Below are positions 42,927 through 51,646 of a DNA stretch of 64,000 nt, piece by piece. Position 1 is the first letter of the stretch; every line of letters begins with the position of its first letter. The stretch is from Flavobacteriaceae bacterium (GTDB lineage: Bacteria; Bacteroidota; Bacteroidia; Flavobacteriales; Flavobacteriaceae): positions 1 to 64,000 of the forward strand of contig JAKIUU010000003.1 of NCBI GenBank assembly GCA_021647405.1, in the 5' to 3' direction. The notes under the pieces are model-generated. The model was not told where the DNA came from. It saw only the letters and a list, made by a program, of their open reading frames with translations, and ran no database searches. The position numbers and the translations under genes are program-made.

Positions 42927-44078
42927 TTACTGCTTTTTATACGATACCGTTTTCGCTAAAAAATTTATCAGTTTTATTTTTTTTTTAATCATCGCAACAA
43001 ATTCATCAAAAAGATATGTTGAATCATGTGGTCCTGGACTGGCCTCTGGATGGTATTGAACAGAAAAACAATTTTTATTTTTTATGCGTAATCCTGCAAC
43101 TGTATCATCGTTTAAATGAAGGTGCGTAATCTCGATATTTTCGTTCTTTTCAACTGAGTCCTTATCAACTACAAAGCCGTGATTTTGTGAGGTAACTTCG
43201 CCTTTTCCTGTTAATAAATTCTTTACAGGATGGTTAATACCCCTATGGCCATTGTGCATTTTATAGGTCTTAATGCCATTTGCCAAAGCAATAACTTGAT
43301 GCCCCAAACAAATACCAAATAAAGGTCGGTTGTGTTCTAAAATTGTTTTAGCCAAATCTTGCGCTTCTTGTAAAGGATTGGGGTCGCCTGGTCCATTGGA
43401 TAAAAAATAACCGTCTGGTTTAAACGCTTCCATTTGCTCAAAGGTAGCATCAAAGGGAAATACTTTTATATAGCAATCTCTTTTGGCTATATTATTTAGA
43501 ATGTTTTTCTTGATACCAAGATCTAAAGCTGCAATTTTATAAGTAGCTTTTGGGTTTCCAAAGAAATAGTTTTTTTTTGTTGACACTTTTGATGCCAGCT
43601 CTAAGCCTTTCATATTGGGTACCTTATTAAGTCTTTGTTGCAACAACTTAACATCACTTATTTCTGTAGATATAATGGCATTCATAGCGCCTTTATCGCG
43701 AATATGACGTACAAGTGCGCGTGTATCGACATCAGAAATAGCCACTAATTTTTGATATTCGAACCAATTGAATAAGGAATCTGATGCTTTTTGTCTGGAA
43801 TAATTTGGACTAAAATTACGACAAATTAATCCCGATATTTTAATAGAATCTGACTCTACATCTCCTTCAAAAACACCATAGTTACCAATATGCGCATTGG
43901 TGGCTACCATAAGTTGCCCAAAATAAGAGGGGTCTGTAAAAATTTCTTGATAGCCTGTTGTGCCAGTATTGAAACATATTTCGCCAACGGCACTGCCTTT
44001 TATTCCGATTGATTTTCCTTCAAAAATGGTACCGTCTTCTAAAAGTAAAAGTGCTTTTTTACGCTGTGTATATTTCAT
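42927..44078 (-). CDS. carA: Carbamoyl-phosphate synthase small subunit
   Basis: 383 residues. The N-terminal part has 'LLLEDGTIFEGKSIG' and 'GYQEIFTDPSYFGQ'. The class I glutamine amidotransferase domain has 'FGICLGHQVIALA' (catalytic Cys) and 'FSVQYHPEASPGPHDS' (His, Glu). It supplies ammonia to CarB for carbamoyl phosphate (arginine and pyrimidine pathways). CarB is not in the window, so the subunits are not adjacent here. Confidence 0.95.
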   Translation of the reverse strand: MKYTQRKKALLLLEDGTIFEGKSIGIKGSAVGEICFNTGTTGYQEIFTDPSYFGQLMVATNAHIGNYGVFEGDVESDSIKISGLICRNFSPNYSRQKASDSLFNWFEYQKLVAISDVDTRALVRHIRDKGAMNAIISTEISDVKLLQQRLNKVPNMKGLELASKVSTKKNYFFGNPKATYKIAALDLGIKKNILNNIAKRDCYIKVFPFDATFEQMEAFKPDGYFLSNGPGDPNPLQEAQDLAKTILEHNRPLFGICLGHQVIALANGIKTYKMHNGHRGINHPVKNLLTGKGEVTSQNHGFVVDKDSVEKNENIEITHLHLNDDTVAGLRIKNKNCFSVQYHPEASPGPHDSTYLFDEFVAMIKKKIKLINFLAKTVSYKKQ

Positions 44079-44115
44079 CCCTTATAACAAAAAATTATTA
44101 CTTTATAAGTAGCTA

Positions 44116-44796
44116 TTAACTAATCCAATTTAAATTATTAAATATAAATTTAAATATTACAACAATATCATGTAACTTTTTATAAGACAAGTTTCTTCTT
44201 CTAACAAAATTAATTAGTGCTTCTTTATCGTTATCATTATCTAACAGCTCTAAAATACTTCTTTTGTTAAATTCTACTTTTTTAAATACATCACCTGACT
44301 TTATCAAATAATTATAAGCAATCAAAGTTTTTGTACTTCCTAATGTACCAACCCCTAACCGGTTACTAACACCTTTTTTAAAGGTAATATCATGTTTTTT
44401 TAAAAATGAATTATTTCCAATTTCAAATAAGACTTCAAAAAATGAACTGCCCATCTTTTTAAACATAAGGTTGTTTATTGATACCGAATCGATTTCTGAA
44501 CTTTTAAAAGAAAAATATTTCTCTCTATTAATTCTGCTATCAAAAGAATTGGTTGAAACGTTAAAATTTATATTAGAAAGGCTGTACGCTTTGCCATCTA
44601 AATAGATCATTCCTCGGTTGTTCCAATTCGAGAATGTATAAAGGTCATTATTTTTATCCTTTAAATTACCAATAAATTCAATTCCTTGGTTGGTTATCAA
44701 TCTGCTTTCTATGCGGTTAATTGTTATGCGTTGTTGCCCATAAGAAATATTACTCAACAAAAGATAAAATAATATAAGTTTAATATTTTTTTTCAT
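44116..44796 (-). CDS. Exported protein of unknown function
   Basis: 226 residues from the ATG at 44796, which opens directly on the signal peptide MKKNIKLILFYLLLSNISYG. An ATG six codons earlier (44814) falls inside the hairpin after rplQ and is less likely. The mature part is mixed alpha/beta and contains 'IESRLITNQGIEFIGNLKDK' and 'NRGMIYLDGKAYSLSNINF', with no family recognised. It lies between carA and the ribosomal operon and could be read from either an own promoter or the operon end. Confidence 0.6.
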   Translation of the reverse strand: MKKNIKLILFYLLLSNISYGQQRITINRIESRLITNQGIEFIGNLKDKNNDLYTFSNWNNRGMIYLDGKAYSLSNINFNVSTNSFDSRINREKYFSFKSSEIDSVSINNLMFKKMGSSFFEVLFEIGNNSFLKKHDITFKKGVSNRLGVGTLGSTKTLIAYNYLIKSGDVFKKVEFNKRSILELLDNDNDKEALINFVRRRNLSYKKLHDIVVIFKFIFNNLNWIS

Positions 44797-44813
44797 AGAC
44801 GTTTTTATATACA

Positions 44814-44852
44814 TAAAATGGAATAAACTTTTAAAAAGCTTATTCCATTTTA
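44814..44852 (-). terminator. Hairpin after rplQ, likely end of the ribosomal superoperon
   Basis: AAAATGGAATAA and TTATTCCATTTT form a 12-bp stem around a 13-nt AT-rich loop, 20 nt after the rplQ stop. The T-run on the minus strand is short, so it may work as an attenuator rather than a strong terminator. Confidence 0.6.
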
Positions 44853-44871
44853 TATCATTAAAAAGTTTTCA

Positions 44872-45348
44872 TTAATTTGTTTCTTTACTATCTTCGGTAG
44901 TAGTTCCTACTACTTCGGGCGCTACAGTCTTAGTAGATTTACGTCTTCTTGTAGTTTTTTTCTTTTTCTTTTCGTTAGGATTGTATAACTCGTTGTAGTC
45001 AACAAGCTCTACCATGGCCATATCGGCATTATCACCCTGACGGTTACCTAATTTAATAATACGAAGATAGCCTCCTGGCCTGTCGGCTACTTTAGTGGCA
45101 ATATCTCTAAAAAGCTCTGTAATGGCATGTTTGTCTTTCAAATAACTAAAAACAACACGTCTGTTATGTGTGGTATCGTTTTTAGATTTTGTTATTAATG
45201 GTTCTACATATACACGCAAAGCTTTTGCTTTTGCCAATGTGGTATTAATACGTTTATGTGCTATAAGAGAACAAGCCATGTTGGCAAGCATTGCCTTTCT
45301 ATGGGCTGTTTGTCTTCCTAAGTGATTGAATTTTTTTCCGTGTCTCAT
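44872..45348 (-). CDS. rplQ: 50S ribosomal protein L17
   Basis: 158 residues. The core (1-115) has 'MRHGKKFNHLGRQTAHRKAML', 'NLACS'-like 'NMACSLIAHKRINTTLAKAK' and 'GGYLRIIKLGNRQGDNADMAMVELV'. The C-terminal 40 residues are a Lys-rich and acidic extension not found in E. coli L17 (127 aa), typical for Bacteroidota. It binds 23S rRNA at the exit-tunnel side. Last gene of the superoperon, 30 nt after rpoA. Confidence 0.96.
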   Translation of the reverse strand: MRHGKKFNHLGRQTAHRKAMLANMACSLIAHKRINTTLAKAKALRVYVEPLITKSKNDTTHNRRVVFSYLKDKHAITELFRDIATKVADRPGGYLRIIKLGNRQGDNADMAMVELVDYNELYNPNEKKKKKTTRRRKSTKTVAPEVVGTTTEDSKETN

Positions 45349-45378
45349 CTTACAATTAACTTTAAACCTAAACGGTTA

Positions 45379-46371
45379 TTAGTCTCTATCTAGTTTATAT
45401 TTACTTAAATCCATTCCAAATTGTAAACCTTTAATATTTACCAATTCGTCTAACTCTGTTAAAGATTTTTTACCAAAGTTTCTAAATTTCATTAAGTCGT
45501 TTTTATTGAATGATACCAAATCTCCTAAAGTATCAACTTCGGCGGCTTTTAAACAGTTTAAGGCACGTACAGATAAATCCATATCAACCAATCTTGTTTT
45601 TAAAAGTTGACGCATATGAAGTGATTCTTCATCATAAGTTTCAGTTTCTGCTATTTCATCTGCTTCAAGCGTAATACGCTCATCAGAGAATAACATAAAG
45701 TGATGTATTAAGATTTTAGCAGCTTCGGTTAAAGCGTCTTTTGGATTTATAGATCCATCTGATTCTATATCAAAAACCAATTTTTCATAATCTGTTTTTT
45801 GCTCAACACGAAAGTTTTCTATAGCGTATTTTACATTTTTAATGGGTGTAAAAATTGAGTCTATAAAAATAGTACCTAAAGCACTGGTTGCTTTTTTATT
45901 ATCGTCTGATAATACAAAGCCACGTCCTTTTTCGATGGCTATTTCGAAATCTAATTTTACAGATTTCTCCATATTACAAATTACCAAGTCTGGATTTAAT
46001 ACTTGAAATCCAGAAATAAATTTTTGAAAATCGCCAGCTGTTAATTGCTCTTGGCCTTTAACAGAAACAGAAACTGTTTCATTGTCGGTATCTTCAATTT
46101 GCTTTTTAAAACGTATTTGTTTTAAGTTTAAAATTATTTCTGTAACATCCTCTACAACACCTTTTATGGTAGAAAATTCGTGTTCTACACCTTCTACTCT
46201 TAAAGAGGTTATGGCATAGCCTTCTAATGAAGAAAGTAATACGCGGCGTAAAGCATTCCCCACGGTTAATCCATAACCTGGTTCTAGAGGTCTAAATTCG
46301 AATCTACCTTTAAAATCTGTAGATTCTAACATTATAACTTTATCGGGTTTTTGAAAATTTAAAATTGCCAT
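45379..46371 (-). CDS. rpoA: DNA-directed RNA polymerase alpha subunit
   Basis: 330 residues. The N-terminal domain has 'FEFRPLEPGYGLTVGNALRRVLLSS' and 'GVVEDVTEIILNLK', for assembly with beta and beta'. The C-terminal domain has 'LDMSVRALNCLKAAEVDTLGDL'-like 'VRALNCLKAAEVDTLGDLVS' and 'NFGKKSLTELDELV', for UP elements and activators. It lies 12 nt after rpsD in the alpha part of the operon. Confidence 0.97.
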   Translation of the reverse strand: MAILNFQKPDKVIMLESTDFKGRFEFRPLEPGYGLTVGNALRRVLLSSLEGYAITSLRVEGVEHEFSTIKGVVEDVTEIILNLKQIRFKKQIEDTDNETVSVSVKGQEQLTAGDFQKFISGFQVLNPDLVICNMEKSVKLDFEIAIEKGRGFVLSDDNKKATSALGTIFIDSIFTPIKNVKYAIENFRVEQKTDYEKLVFDIESDGSINPKDALTEAAKILIHHFMLFSDERITLEADEIAETETYDEESLHMRQLLKTRLVDMDLSVRALNCLKAAEVDTLGDLVSFNKNDLMKFRNFGKKSLTELDELVNIKGLQFGMDLSKYKLDRD

Positions 46372-46383
46372 AGTTAATTTGTC

Positions 46384-46989
46384 TTATTTAGAGTATAACT
46401 CTACGATTAATTGTTCTTTGATTGTTTCAGGAATCTGAATACGTTCGGGTAAAGTAACAAATGTTCCTTGTTTGGTTTCGTTGTTAAAAGTCAACCATTC
46501 GTAAACACTTTTATTACTATTTAAAGAATCTTCAATAGCTTGAAGCGATTTAGATTTCTCTCTTACAGCCACTATGTCATTAGGTTTTAATGAATAAGAC
46601 GGAATATTAACAATACTGCCATTTACTGTAATGTGTCTGTGTGATACTAATTGACGTGCGGCTCTTCTTGAAGGGGCAATACCCATTCTGAAAACAACAT
46701 TGTCTAAACGTGCTTCACATAATTGCAATAAAATCTCGCCTGTAATACCTTTACTTCTAGAGGCTTTTTGGAATAGATTTTTAAATTGCTTTTCTAAAAT
46801 ACCATAAGAGTATTTTGCTTTTTGTTTTTCTTGTAACTGTACTGCGTATTCGGATTTTTTACCGCGACGTCTTGCGTTACCATGTTGTCCTGGAGGATAA
46901 TTTCTTTTTTCAAAAGACTTATCAGCTCCAAATATAGCTTCGCCAAATTTACGTGCTATTTTTGTTTGTGGTCCTGTATATCTTGCCAT
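46384..46989 (-). CDS. rpsD: 30S ribosomal protein S4
   Basis: 201 residues. It starts 'MARYTGPQTKIARKFGEAIFG' and contains the S4 domain with 'RLDNVVFRMGIAPSRRAARQLVSHRHITVNG'. It is a primary 16S rRNA binder and, in other bacteria, the feedback regulator of its operon. The 85-nt gap before it is the longest within the superoperon and holds a nested inverted repeat. Confidence 0.97.
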   Translation of the reverse strand: MARYTGPQTKIARKFGEAIFGADKSFEKRNYPPGQHGNARRRGKKSEYAVQLQEKQKAKYSYGILEKQFKNLFQKASRSKGITGEILLQLCEARLDNVVFRMGIAPSRRAARQLVSHRHITVNGSIVNIPSYSLKPNDIVAVREKSKSLQAIEDSLNSNKSVYEWLTFNNETKQGTFVTLPERIQIPETIKEQLIVELYSK

Positions 46990-47003
46990 TTTAAATTGAT
47001 TTT

Positions 47004-47055
47004 AGATAGGGTTATGAATTAAGGCTTACTCCTTCGATAACCATGTTGTCTATCT
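47004..47055 (-). promoter_or_regulatory. Nested inverted repeat in the rpsD leader
   Basis: On the minus-strand transcript AGATAG pairs with CTATCT and GGTTAT pairs with ATAACC. The two 3' halves are contiguous, and there is an ACAACAT bulge between the 5' halves. A small inner stem (AAGG with CCTT) caps it. This is a plausible regulatory RNA hairpin, for example for S4 feedback, but no conserved family is recognised. Confidence 0.45.
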
Positions 47056-47074
47056 TATTGTTATTATAAATTAA

Positions 47075-47458
47075 TTAAACTCTTCTGCGTTTTGGTGGCC
47101 GACATCCATTATGTGGTAATGGTGTTACATCTATAATTTCTGTAACTTCAATACCATTATTATGTAATGTTCTGATGGCAGATTCTCTGCCATTTCCTGG
47201 TCCTTTAACATAAACTTTTACTTTTCTTAACCCTGCTTCATGAGCTACTTTAGCACAATCTTCTGCCGCTGTTTGCGCTGCATAAGGTGTGTTCTTTTTA
47301 GAGCCTCTAAATCCTTGCTTACCTGCAGTTGACCAAGATATAACATCACCATTTTTATTGGTTAATGAAATAATAATATTGTTAAATGAAGCTGTAATAT
47401 GTGCTTCTCCAACAGACTCAACAATAACTTTACGTTTTTTTGAACTTGATTTCGCCAT
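47075..47458 (-). CDS. rpsK: 30S ribosomal protein S11
   Basis: 127 residues. 'GEAHITASFNNIIISLTNKNGDVISWSTAG' and 'VTPLPHNGCRPPKRRRV' at the C-terminus identify S11. It forms part of the 30S platform near the mRNA exit. It lies 9 nt after rpsM. Confidence 0.97.
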   Translation of the reverse strand: MAKSSSKKRKVIVESVGEAHITASFNNIIISLTNKNGDVISWSTAGKQGFRGSKKNTPYAAQTAAEDCAKVAHEAGLRKVKVYVKGPGNGRESAIRTLHNNGIEVTEIIDVTPLPHNGCRPPKRRRV

Positions 47459-47467
47459 TCTTATTTA

Positions 47468-47842
47468 TTATTTAGTAGCTTTCTTTTTGTTAGCTACTGT
47501 TTTACGTTTTCCTTTTCTAGTTCTAGAATTGTTTTTTGTATGTTGGCCTCTTAGTGGCAAACCAGATCTGTGGCGAATACCTCTGTAACATCCAATATCC
47601 ATTAAACGTTTAATGTTTATCTGAATTTCTGAACGTAACTCACCTTCAATCCTAAATTCTCTAACTTGCTCTCTGATGCTATTTATTTCATCATCGGTCC
47701 AATCTTGAACTTTTTTACTTTCATCAACTTTAGCAATTGCTAAAATTTCTTTAGCCCTGCTTTTTCCGATCCCAAAGATGTAGGTTAAACCAATAACCCC
47801 TCTTTTGTACTTTGGTAAATCAATTCCTGCTATTCTTGCCAT
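47468..47842 (-). CDS. rpsM: 30S ribosomal protein S13
   Basis: 124 residues. 'MARIAGIDLPKYKRGVIGLTYIFGIG' and 'YRGIRHRSGLPLRGQHTKNNSRTRKG' are S13 hallmarks; the basic tail reaches the P-site tRNA. It sits 2 nt after rpmJ. Confidence 0.97.
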   Translation of the reverse strand: MARIAGIDLPKYKRGVIGLTYIFGIGKSRAKEILAIAKVDESKKVQDWTDDEINSIREQVREFRIEGELRSEIQINIKRLMDIGCYRGIRHRSGLPLRGQHTKNNSRTRKGKRKTVANKKKATK

Positions 47843-47844
47843 AA

Positions 47845-47961
47845 CTACCCTTGTCTTTGTTTAAATCTAGGATTTTTTTTATTGATTACATATAATCTGC
47901 CTTTTCTACGCACAATTTTGCACTCGGCACTTCTCTTTTTTATTGATGTTCTAACTTTCAT
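47845..47961 (-). CDS. rpmJ: 50S ribosomal protein L36, zinc-free form
   Basis: A 38-residue frame too short for size-based calling: starts MKVRTSIKKRSAECKIVRRK and ends FKQRQG. Canonical zinc-binding L36 has Cys at 11, 14 and 27 and His at 32. Here only Cys14 remains (Ser11, Asn27, Phe32), so this is a 'C-minus' form that should not bind zinc. It sits 10 nt after infA and 2 nt before rpsM, its usual place. Confidence 0.95.
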   Translation of the reverse strand: MKVRTSIKKRSAECKIVRRKGRLYVINKKNPRFKQRQG

Positions 47962-47971
47962 CGTTTAAGCT

Positions 47972-48187
47972 TTAATATCTATAAGTTATTCTGGCCTTAC
48001 TTAAATCGTAAGGACTCATTTCTAATTTAACTTTGTCTCCAGGTAATAATTTTATGTAATGCATGCGCATCTTACCTGAAATATGCGCAGTTACTATATG
48101 ACCATTTTCTAATTCTACACGAAACATAGCATTAGATAATGCTTCTATTATGGTTCCATCTTGTTCTATTGCTGCTTGTTTAGCCAT
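47972..48187 (-). CDS. infA: Translation initiation factor IF-1
   Basis: 71 residues, an OB-fold. 'MAKQAAIEQDGTIIEAL', 'FRVELENGHIVTAHISGKMR' and 'GDKVKLEMSPYDLSKARITYRY' are the IF-1 pattern. It blocks the A site during initiation. Its ATG overlaps the secY stop by one base (TAATG). Unlike in many bacteria, neither adk nor map lies between secY and infA. Confidence 0.97.
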   Translation of the reverse strand: MAKQAAIEQDGTIIEALSNAMFRVELENGHIVTAHISGKMRMHYIKLLPGDKVKLEMSPYDLSKARITYRY

Positions 48188-49515
48188 TATGCAACACTTC
48201 TTTTAGTTCCTGTTTTCATTAACCCATCATAATGACGGCTCAATAAATGAGAATTAATTTGTTGGATGGTATCAATTGCAACTCCAACCATAATTATCAA
48301 TGACGTTCCACCATAAAACATAGCCCACGATTGTTGTACCCCTAAAAGGGTAACAAAAGTTGGTAATATTGATAGCAATGCTAAAAATATTGATCCTGGT
48401 AAGGTAATTCTAGAAAGAATGGTATCTATAAAATCGCCTGTATCTTTTCCTGGTTTAATACCTGGTACAAACCCACCACCGCGTTTTAAATCGTCTGCCA
48501 TTTTATTGGTAGGAATCGTAATTGCTGTATAAAAATAACTAAAAATTATTATTAATAATGCAAACACAAAATTATACCAAAAACCGCGCATATTACTAAA
48601 AGTAGCTCCTATTTGTTGCATTATATCAGACTCTGAAAGTCTGGTTAAAGTAACAGGTACAAACATGATAGCTTGCGCAAATATAATTGGCATTACACCA
48701 GCTGAATTTACTTTTAAAGGGATATATTGACGTGCGCCTGCAATATTTTTAATATTTCCTGCAACAGTACGTCTTGCATATTGAACAGCAATACGTCTTA
48801 CGGCAGTTACTAAAAATACAGTGGCTAAGATTACCAAGAACCACATAACTATTTCAATCAGAATCATTATTAATCCACCATTAGATTGTGTCATTCTCGA
48901 TCCCAATTCTTGCATAAATGCTGAAGGGAATCGTGCAATAATACCAACCATAATTAACAATGATATACCGTTACCAATACCTTTATCGGTGATTTTTTCG
49001 CCCAACCACATGGCAAAGACTGTACCAGCTGTTAACAGCACCATTGATGACAACCAAAACATAGTACCTCCTAATAAAAATGTAGAAGAAGGTAAAGTTT
49101 GTTGTAAATTAACAATATAAGCTGGTCCTTGTACAATAGTAATGGCAATGGTTAACCAACGTGTAATTTGATTGATGGTTTTTTGACCACTTTCGCCCTC
49201 TTTCTGAAGTTTTTGTAAATAGGGTACCGCAATACCCATTAACTGAACCACAATAGATGCCGAAATGTAAGGCATAACACCCAAAGCCATAATTGAAGCT
49301 TTAGAAAAAGCACCGCCTGTAAACGCATTTAATAAACCTAAAAGCCCACCTGAGGTCTGATTAGTTAAAGCTGTTAATTGATTGGGATCTATACCAGGTA
49401 ACGGTACATGAGCCATTAATCTATAAACAGCCATAAAACCAAGTGTTAACAGGATCTTATTTTTTAACTCTTCTATTTTCCAGATATCTTGAAAGGTTGT
49501 AATAAATTTTTTCAT
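48187..49515 (-). CDS. secY: Preprotein translocase subunit SecY
   Basis: 442 residues with ten transmembrane helices. Conserved parts: 'AHVPLPGIDPNQL' after helix 1, 'ALGVMPYISASIVVQLM' (plug/helix 2-3), and 'ANKMADDLKRGGGFVPGIKPG'-like 'NKMADDLKRGGGFVPG' in the C5 loop for SecA and ribosome binding. It forms the inner-membrane protein-conducting channel. It lies 12 nt after rplO. Confidence 0.97.
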   Translation of the reverse strand: MKKFITTFQDIWKIEELKNKILLTLGFMAVYRLMAHVPLPGIDPNQLTALTNQTSGGLLGLLNAFTGGAFSKASIMALGVMPYISASIVVQLMGIAVPYLQKLQKEGESGQKTINQITRWLTIAITIVQGPAYIVNLQQTLPSSTFLLGGTMFWLSSMVLLTAGTVFAMWLGEKITDKGIGNGISLLIMVGIIARFPSAFMQELGSRMTQSNGGLIMILIEIVMWFLVILATVFLVTAVRRIAVQYARRTVAGNIKNIAGARQYIPLKVNSAGVMPIIFAQAIMFVPVTLTRLSESDIMQQIGATFSNMRGFWYNFVFALLIIIFSYFYTAITIPTNKMADDLKRGGGFVPGIKPGKDTGDFIDTILSRITLPGSIFLALLSILPTFVTLLGVQQSWAMFYGGTSLIIMVGVAIDTIQQINSHLLSRHYDGLMKTGTKRSVA

Positions 49516-49527
49516 TTACTTTGGTCT

Positions 49528-49980
49528 TTATAAAGTTACAGCTTCGCCTCCTGCGGCTTCAATAGCTGATTTAGCAGTTGCTGTAAATTTATGAACAGTA
49601 ACAGTAAGTTTAGCTTTTAACTCGCCTCTACCCAATATTTTTATTAAATCGTTTTTACCAGCTACACCATTTTCTATTAAACTTTCAATAGTAACAGTGT
49701 CTTTGATTTTGCCATTATCAACCATATCTTGTATGCGGTCTAAATTAACACCTACATATTCTTTGCGGTTAATATTTTTGAAACCAAATTTTGGCACACG
49801 TCGTTGTAAAGGCATTTGACCACCTTCAAAACCAATTTTCTTAGAGTAACCAGATCTTGATTTAGCTCCTTTATGTCCTCTTGCTGCAGTTCCACCTTTT
49901 CCTGAACCTTGGCCACGGCCAAGTCTCTTTCCTTTACTTGTTACAGAACCTGCTGCAGGCTTTAAATTATTTAAGCTCAT
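49528..49980 (-). CDS. rplO: 50S ribosomal protein L15
   Basis: 150 residues. The Gly- and Arg-rich N-terminus 'GSVTSKGKRLGRGQGSGKGG' and 'GFEGGQMPLQRRVPKFGF' identify L15. It helps late 50S assembly. It lies 12 nt after rpmD. Confidence 0.97.
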   Translation of the reverse strand: MSLNNLKPAAGSVTSKGKRLGRGQGSGKGGTAARGHKGAKSRSGYSKKIGFEGGQMPLQRRVPKFGFKNINRKEYVGVNLDRIQDMVDNGKIKDTVTIESLIENGVAGKNDLIKILGRGELKAKLTVTVHKFTATAKSAIEAAGGEAVTL

Positions 49981-49992
49981 AATTTAATTATC

Positions 49993-50178
49993 TTATTTGG
50001 CATCTTGAACAGAAACCAAGTGTTTTACTTTATTAATCATACCAAGTACAGAAGCTGTTGCTTCGTGAGAAGCTTCTTGACCCATTTTGTGCAAACCTAA
50101 AGCTTCTAAAGTTCTTTTTTGTCTTTGCGGACGTCTTATTTGACTTCTTACTTGTTTTACTATTATCTTCTTTGCCAT
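49993..50178 (-). CDS. rpmD: 50S ribosomal protein L30
   Basis: 61 residues. 'IIVKQVRSQIRRPQRQKRTLEALGL' with 'KMGQEASHEATASVLGMINKVKHLV' matches L30 in length and pattern. It lies 10 nt after rpsE. Confidence 0.95.
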   Translation of the reverse strand: MAKKIIVKQVRSQIRRPQRQKRTLEALGLHKMGQEASHEATASVLGMINKVKHLVSVQDAK

Positions 50179-50188
50179 CGTCTTAATT

Positions 50189-50713
50189 TTAACCGTTAAA
50201 AACTTTATTTAAAGAAATACCTCTTTGTTTAGCAACAGAAGCCGCATCTCTTAATTGTAATAAGGCATCAAAAGTTGCTTTTACCACATTATGAGGATTT
50301 GAAGATCCTTGAGATTTTGACAATACATCATGTACACCAACTGATTCTAATACCGCACGTACAGCACCACCAGCAATGACACCCGTACCATGAGAAGCTG
50401 GTTTTAAAAATACTTTAGCACCACTGTATTTACCTTTTTGTTCGTGAGGTAAAGTTGCCTTTATTATTGGTATTCTCACCAAGTTCTTTTTGGCATCTTC
50501 AATAGCTTTGGCTATTGCTGAAGCCACATCTTTAGATTTACCTAAACCATGACCTACAACGCCATTTTGATTGCCAACTACAACAATAGCAGAAAATCCA
50601 AAAGCGCGTCCACCTTTAGTTACTTTGGTAACACGTTGCACACCAACTAAATGGTCTACTAATTCTAAACCACTTGGTTTTACACGTTCTACGTTTTTAT
50701 ATTTTTTATACAT
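50189..50713 (-). CDS. rpsE: 30S ribosomal protein S5
   Basis: 174 residues. The double-stranded RNA-binding part has 'RVTKVTKGGRAFGFSAIVVVG', and the C-terminal part has 'KPASHGTGVIAGGAVRAVLE'. S5 takes part in decoding accuracy. It lies 10 nt after rplR. Confidence 0.97.
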   Translation of the reverse strand: MYKKYKNVERVKPSGLELVDHLVGVQRVTKVTKGGRAFGFSAIVVVGNQNGVVGHGLGKSKDVASAIAKAIEDAKKNLVRIPIIKATLPHEQKGKYSGAKVFLKPASHGTGVIAGGAVRAVLESVGVHDVLSKSQGSSNPHNVVKATFDALLQLRDAASVAKQRGISLNKVFNG

Positions 50714-50723
50714 ATCTTTCTTA

Positions 50724-51077
50724 CTAAAATTTTAATCCAGATTCTCTAGCGCTGTCGGCTAAAGCCTTAACACGCCCGTGATACAAATAACCATTTCTAT
50801 CAAAAGTACATGTTTTAATTCCAGCTGCTAATGCTTTTTCTCCAATTAGTTTACCTATTGCACTTGCAATTTCTTTTTTTGCACCTGTGGTAGTTACTCC
50901 TTTTTCTCTAGAAGAAACAGCTGCCAAGGTTTTTCCTGCAACGTCATCTATTAATTGTGCATAAATTTCTTTATTGCTTCTAAACACTACTAATCTTGGT
51001 TTAGTTGCCGTTCCAGAAACTATCTTTCTTATTCTAAGTTTAATTCTTTTTCTTCTCTGAAGCTTCGATAATGCCAT
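50724..51077 (-). CDS. rplR: 50S ribosomal protein L18
   Basis: 117 residues. 'RKRIKLRIRKIVSGTATKPRLVVFRSNKEIYAQ' and 'FDRNGYLYHGRVKALADSARESGL' are L18 hallmarks. It binds 5S rRNA with L5. It lies 14 nt after rplF. Confidence 0.97.
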   Translation of the reverse strand: MALSKLQRRKRIKLRIRKIVSGTATKPRLVVFRSNKEIYAQLIDDVAGKTLAAVSSREKGVTTTGAKKEIASAIGKLIGEKALAAGIKTCTFDRNGYLYHGRVKALADSARESGLKF

Positions 51078-51091
51078 AATATTACTATGTA

Positions 51092-51634
51092 TTATGCAGT
51101 TTTACCTGCTTTTCTTCTTAATTGTTCTCCTACAAATTTAACACCCTTACCTTTATATGGCTCAGGAGCTCTGAAAGAACGTATTTTTGCGGCTACTTGG
51201 CCAACCAATTGTTTGTCAAAAGATGTTAGTTTGACAATAGGATTTTTTCCTTTTTCTGATATCGTTTCAATTTTAACCTCTTCGGCTATATTTAAAACTA
51301 TGTTGTGAGAAAAACCCAATGCTAAATCTAATTTTTGCCCTTGATTAGAAGCGCGGTAACCCACACCTACTAATTCTAACTCTTTTGTCCAGCCTTTAGA
51401 CACACCTTCAATCATATTAAAAATCAAAGATCTGTACAAACCGTGTTTAGCTTTGTGATCTTTTATTTCAGAAGGTCTTTCTAAAATTACTGTTCCATCT
51501 TCTATTTTTACGCTAATAGCATCAATATTTTGCTTTAGCTCGCCTAATTTACCTTTAACTGTAACAGTATTATTTTCGAATGTAACTGTTACGCCATCGG
51601 GTATCTTTACTGGACTGTTTCCTATTCTTGACAT
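51092..51634 (-). CDS. rplF: 50S ribosomal protein L6
   Basis: 180 residues, two repeated L6 folds. 'MSRIGNSPVKIPDGVTV' and 'IRSFRAPEPYKGKGVKFVGE' (the conserved P-E-P-Y-K-G-K-G) identify it. It contacts 23S rRNA near the factor-binding site. It lies 12 nt after rpsH. Confidence 0.97.
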   Translation of the reverse strand: MSRIGNSPVKIPDGVTVTFENNTVTVKGKLGELKQNIDAISVKIEDGTVILERPSEIKDHKAKHGLYRSLIFNMIEGVSKGWTKELELVGVGYRASNQGQKLDLALGFSHNIVLNIAEEVKIETISEKGKNPIVKLTSFDKQLVGQVAAKIRSFRAPEPYKGKGVKFVGEQLRRKAGKTA

Positions 51635-51646
51635 CTTATTATCTTT

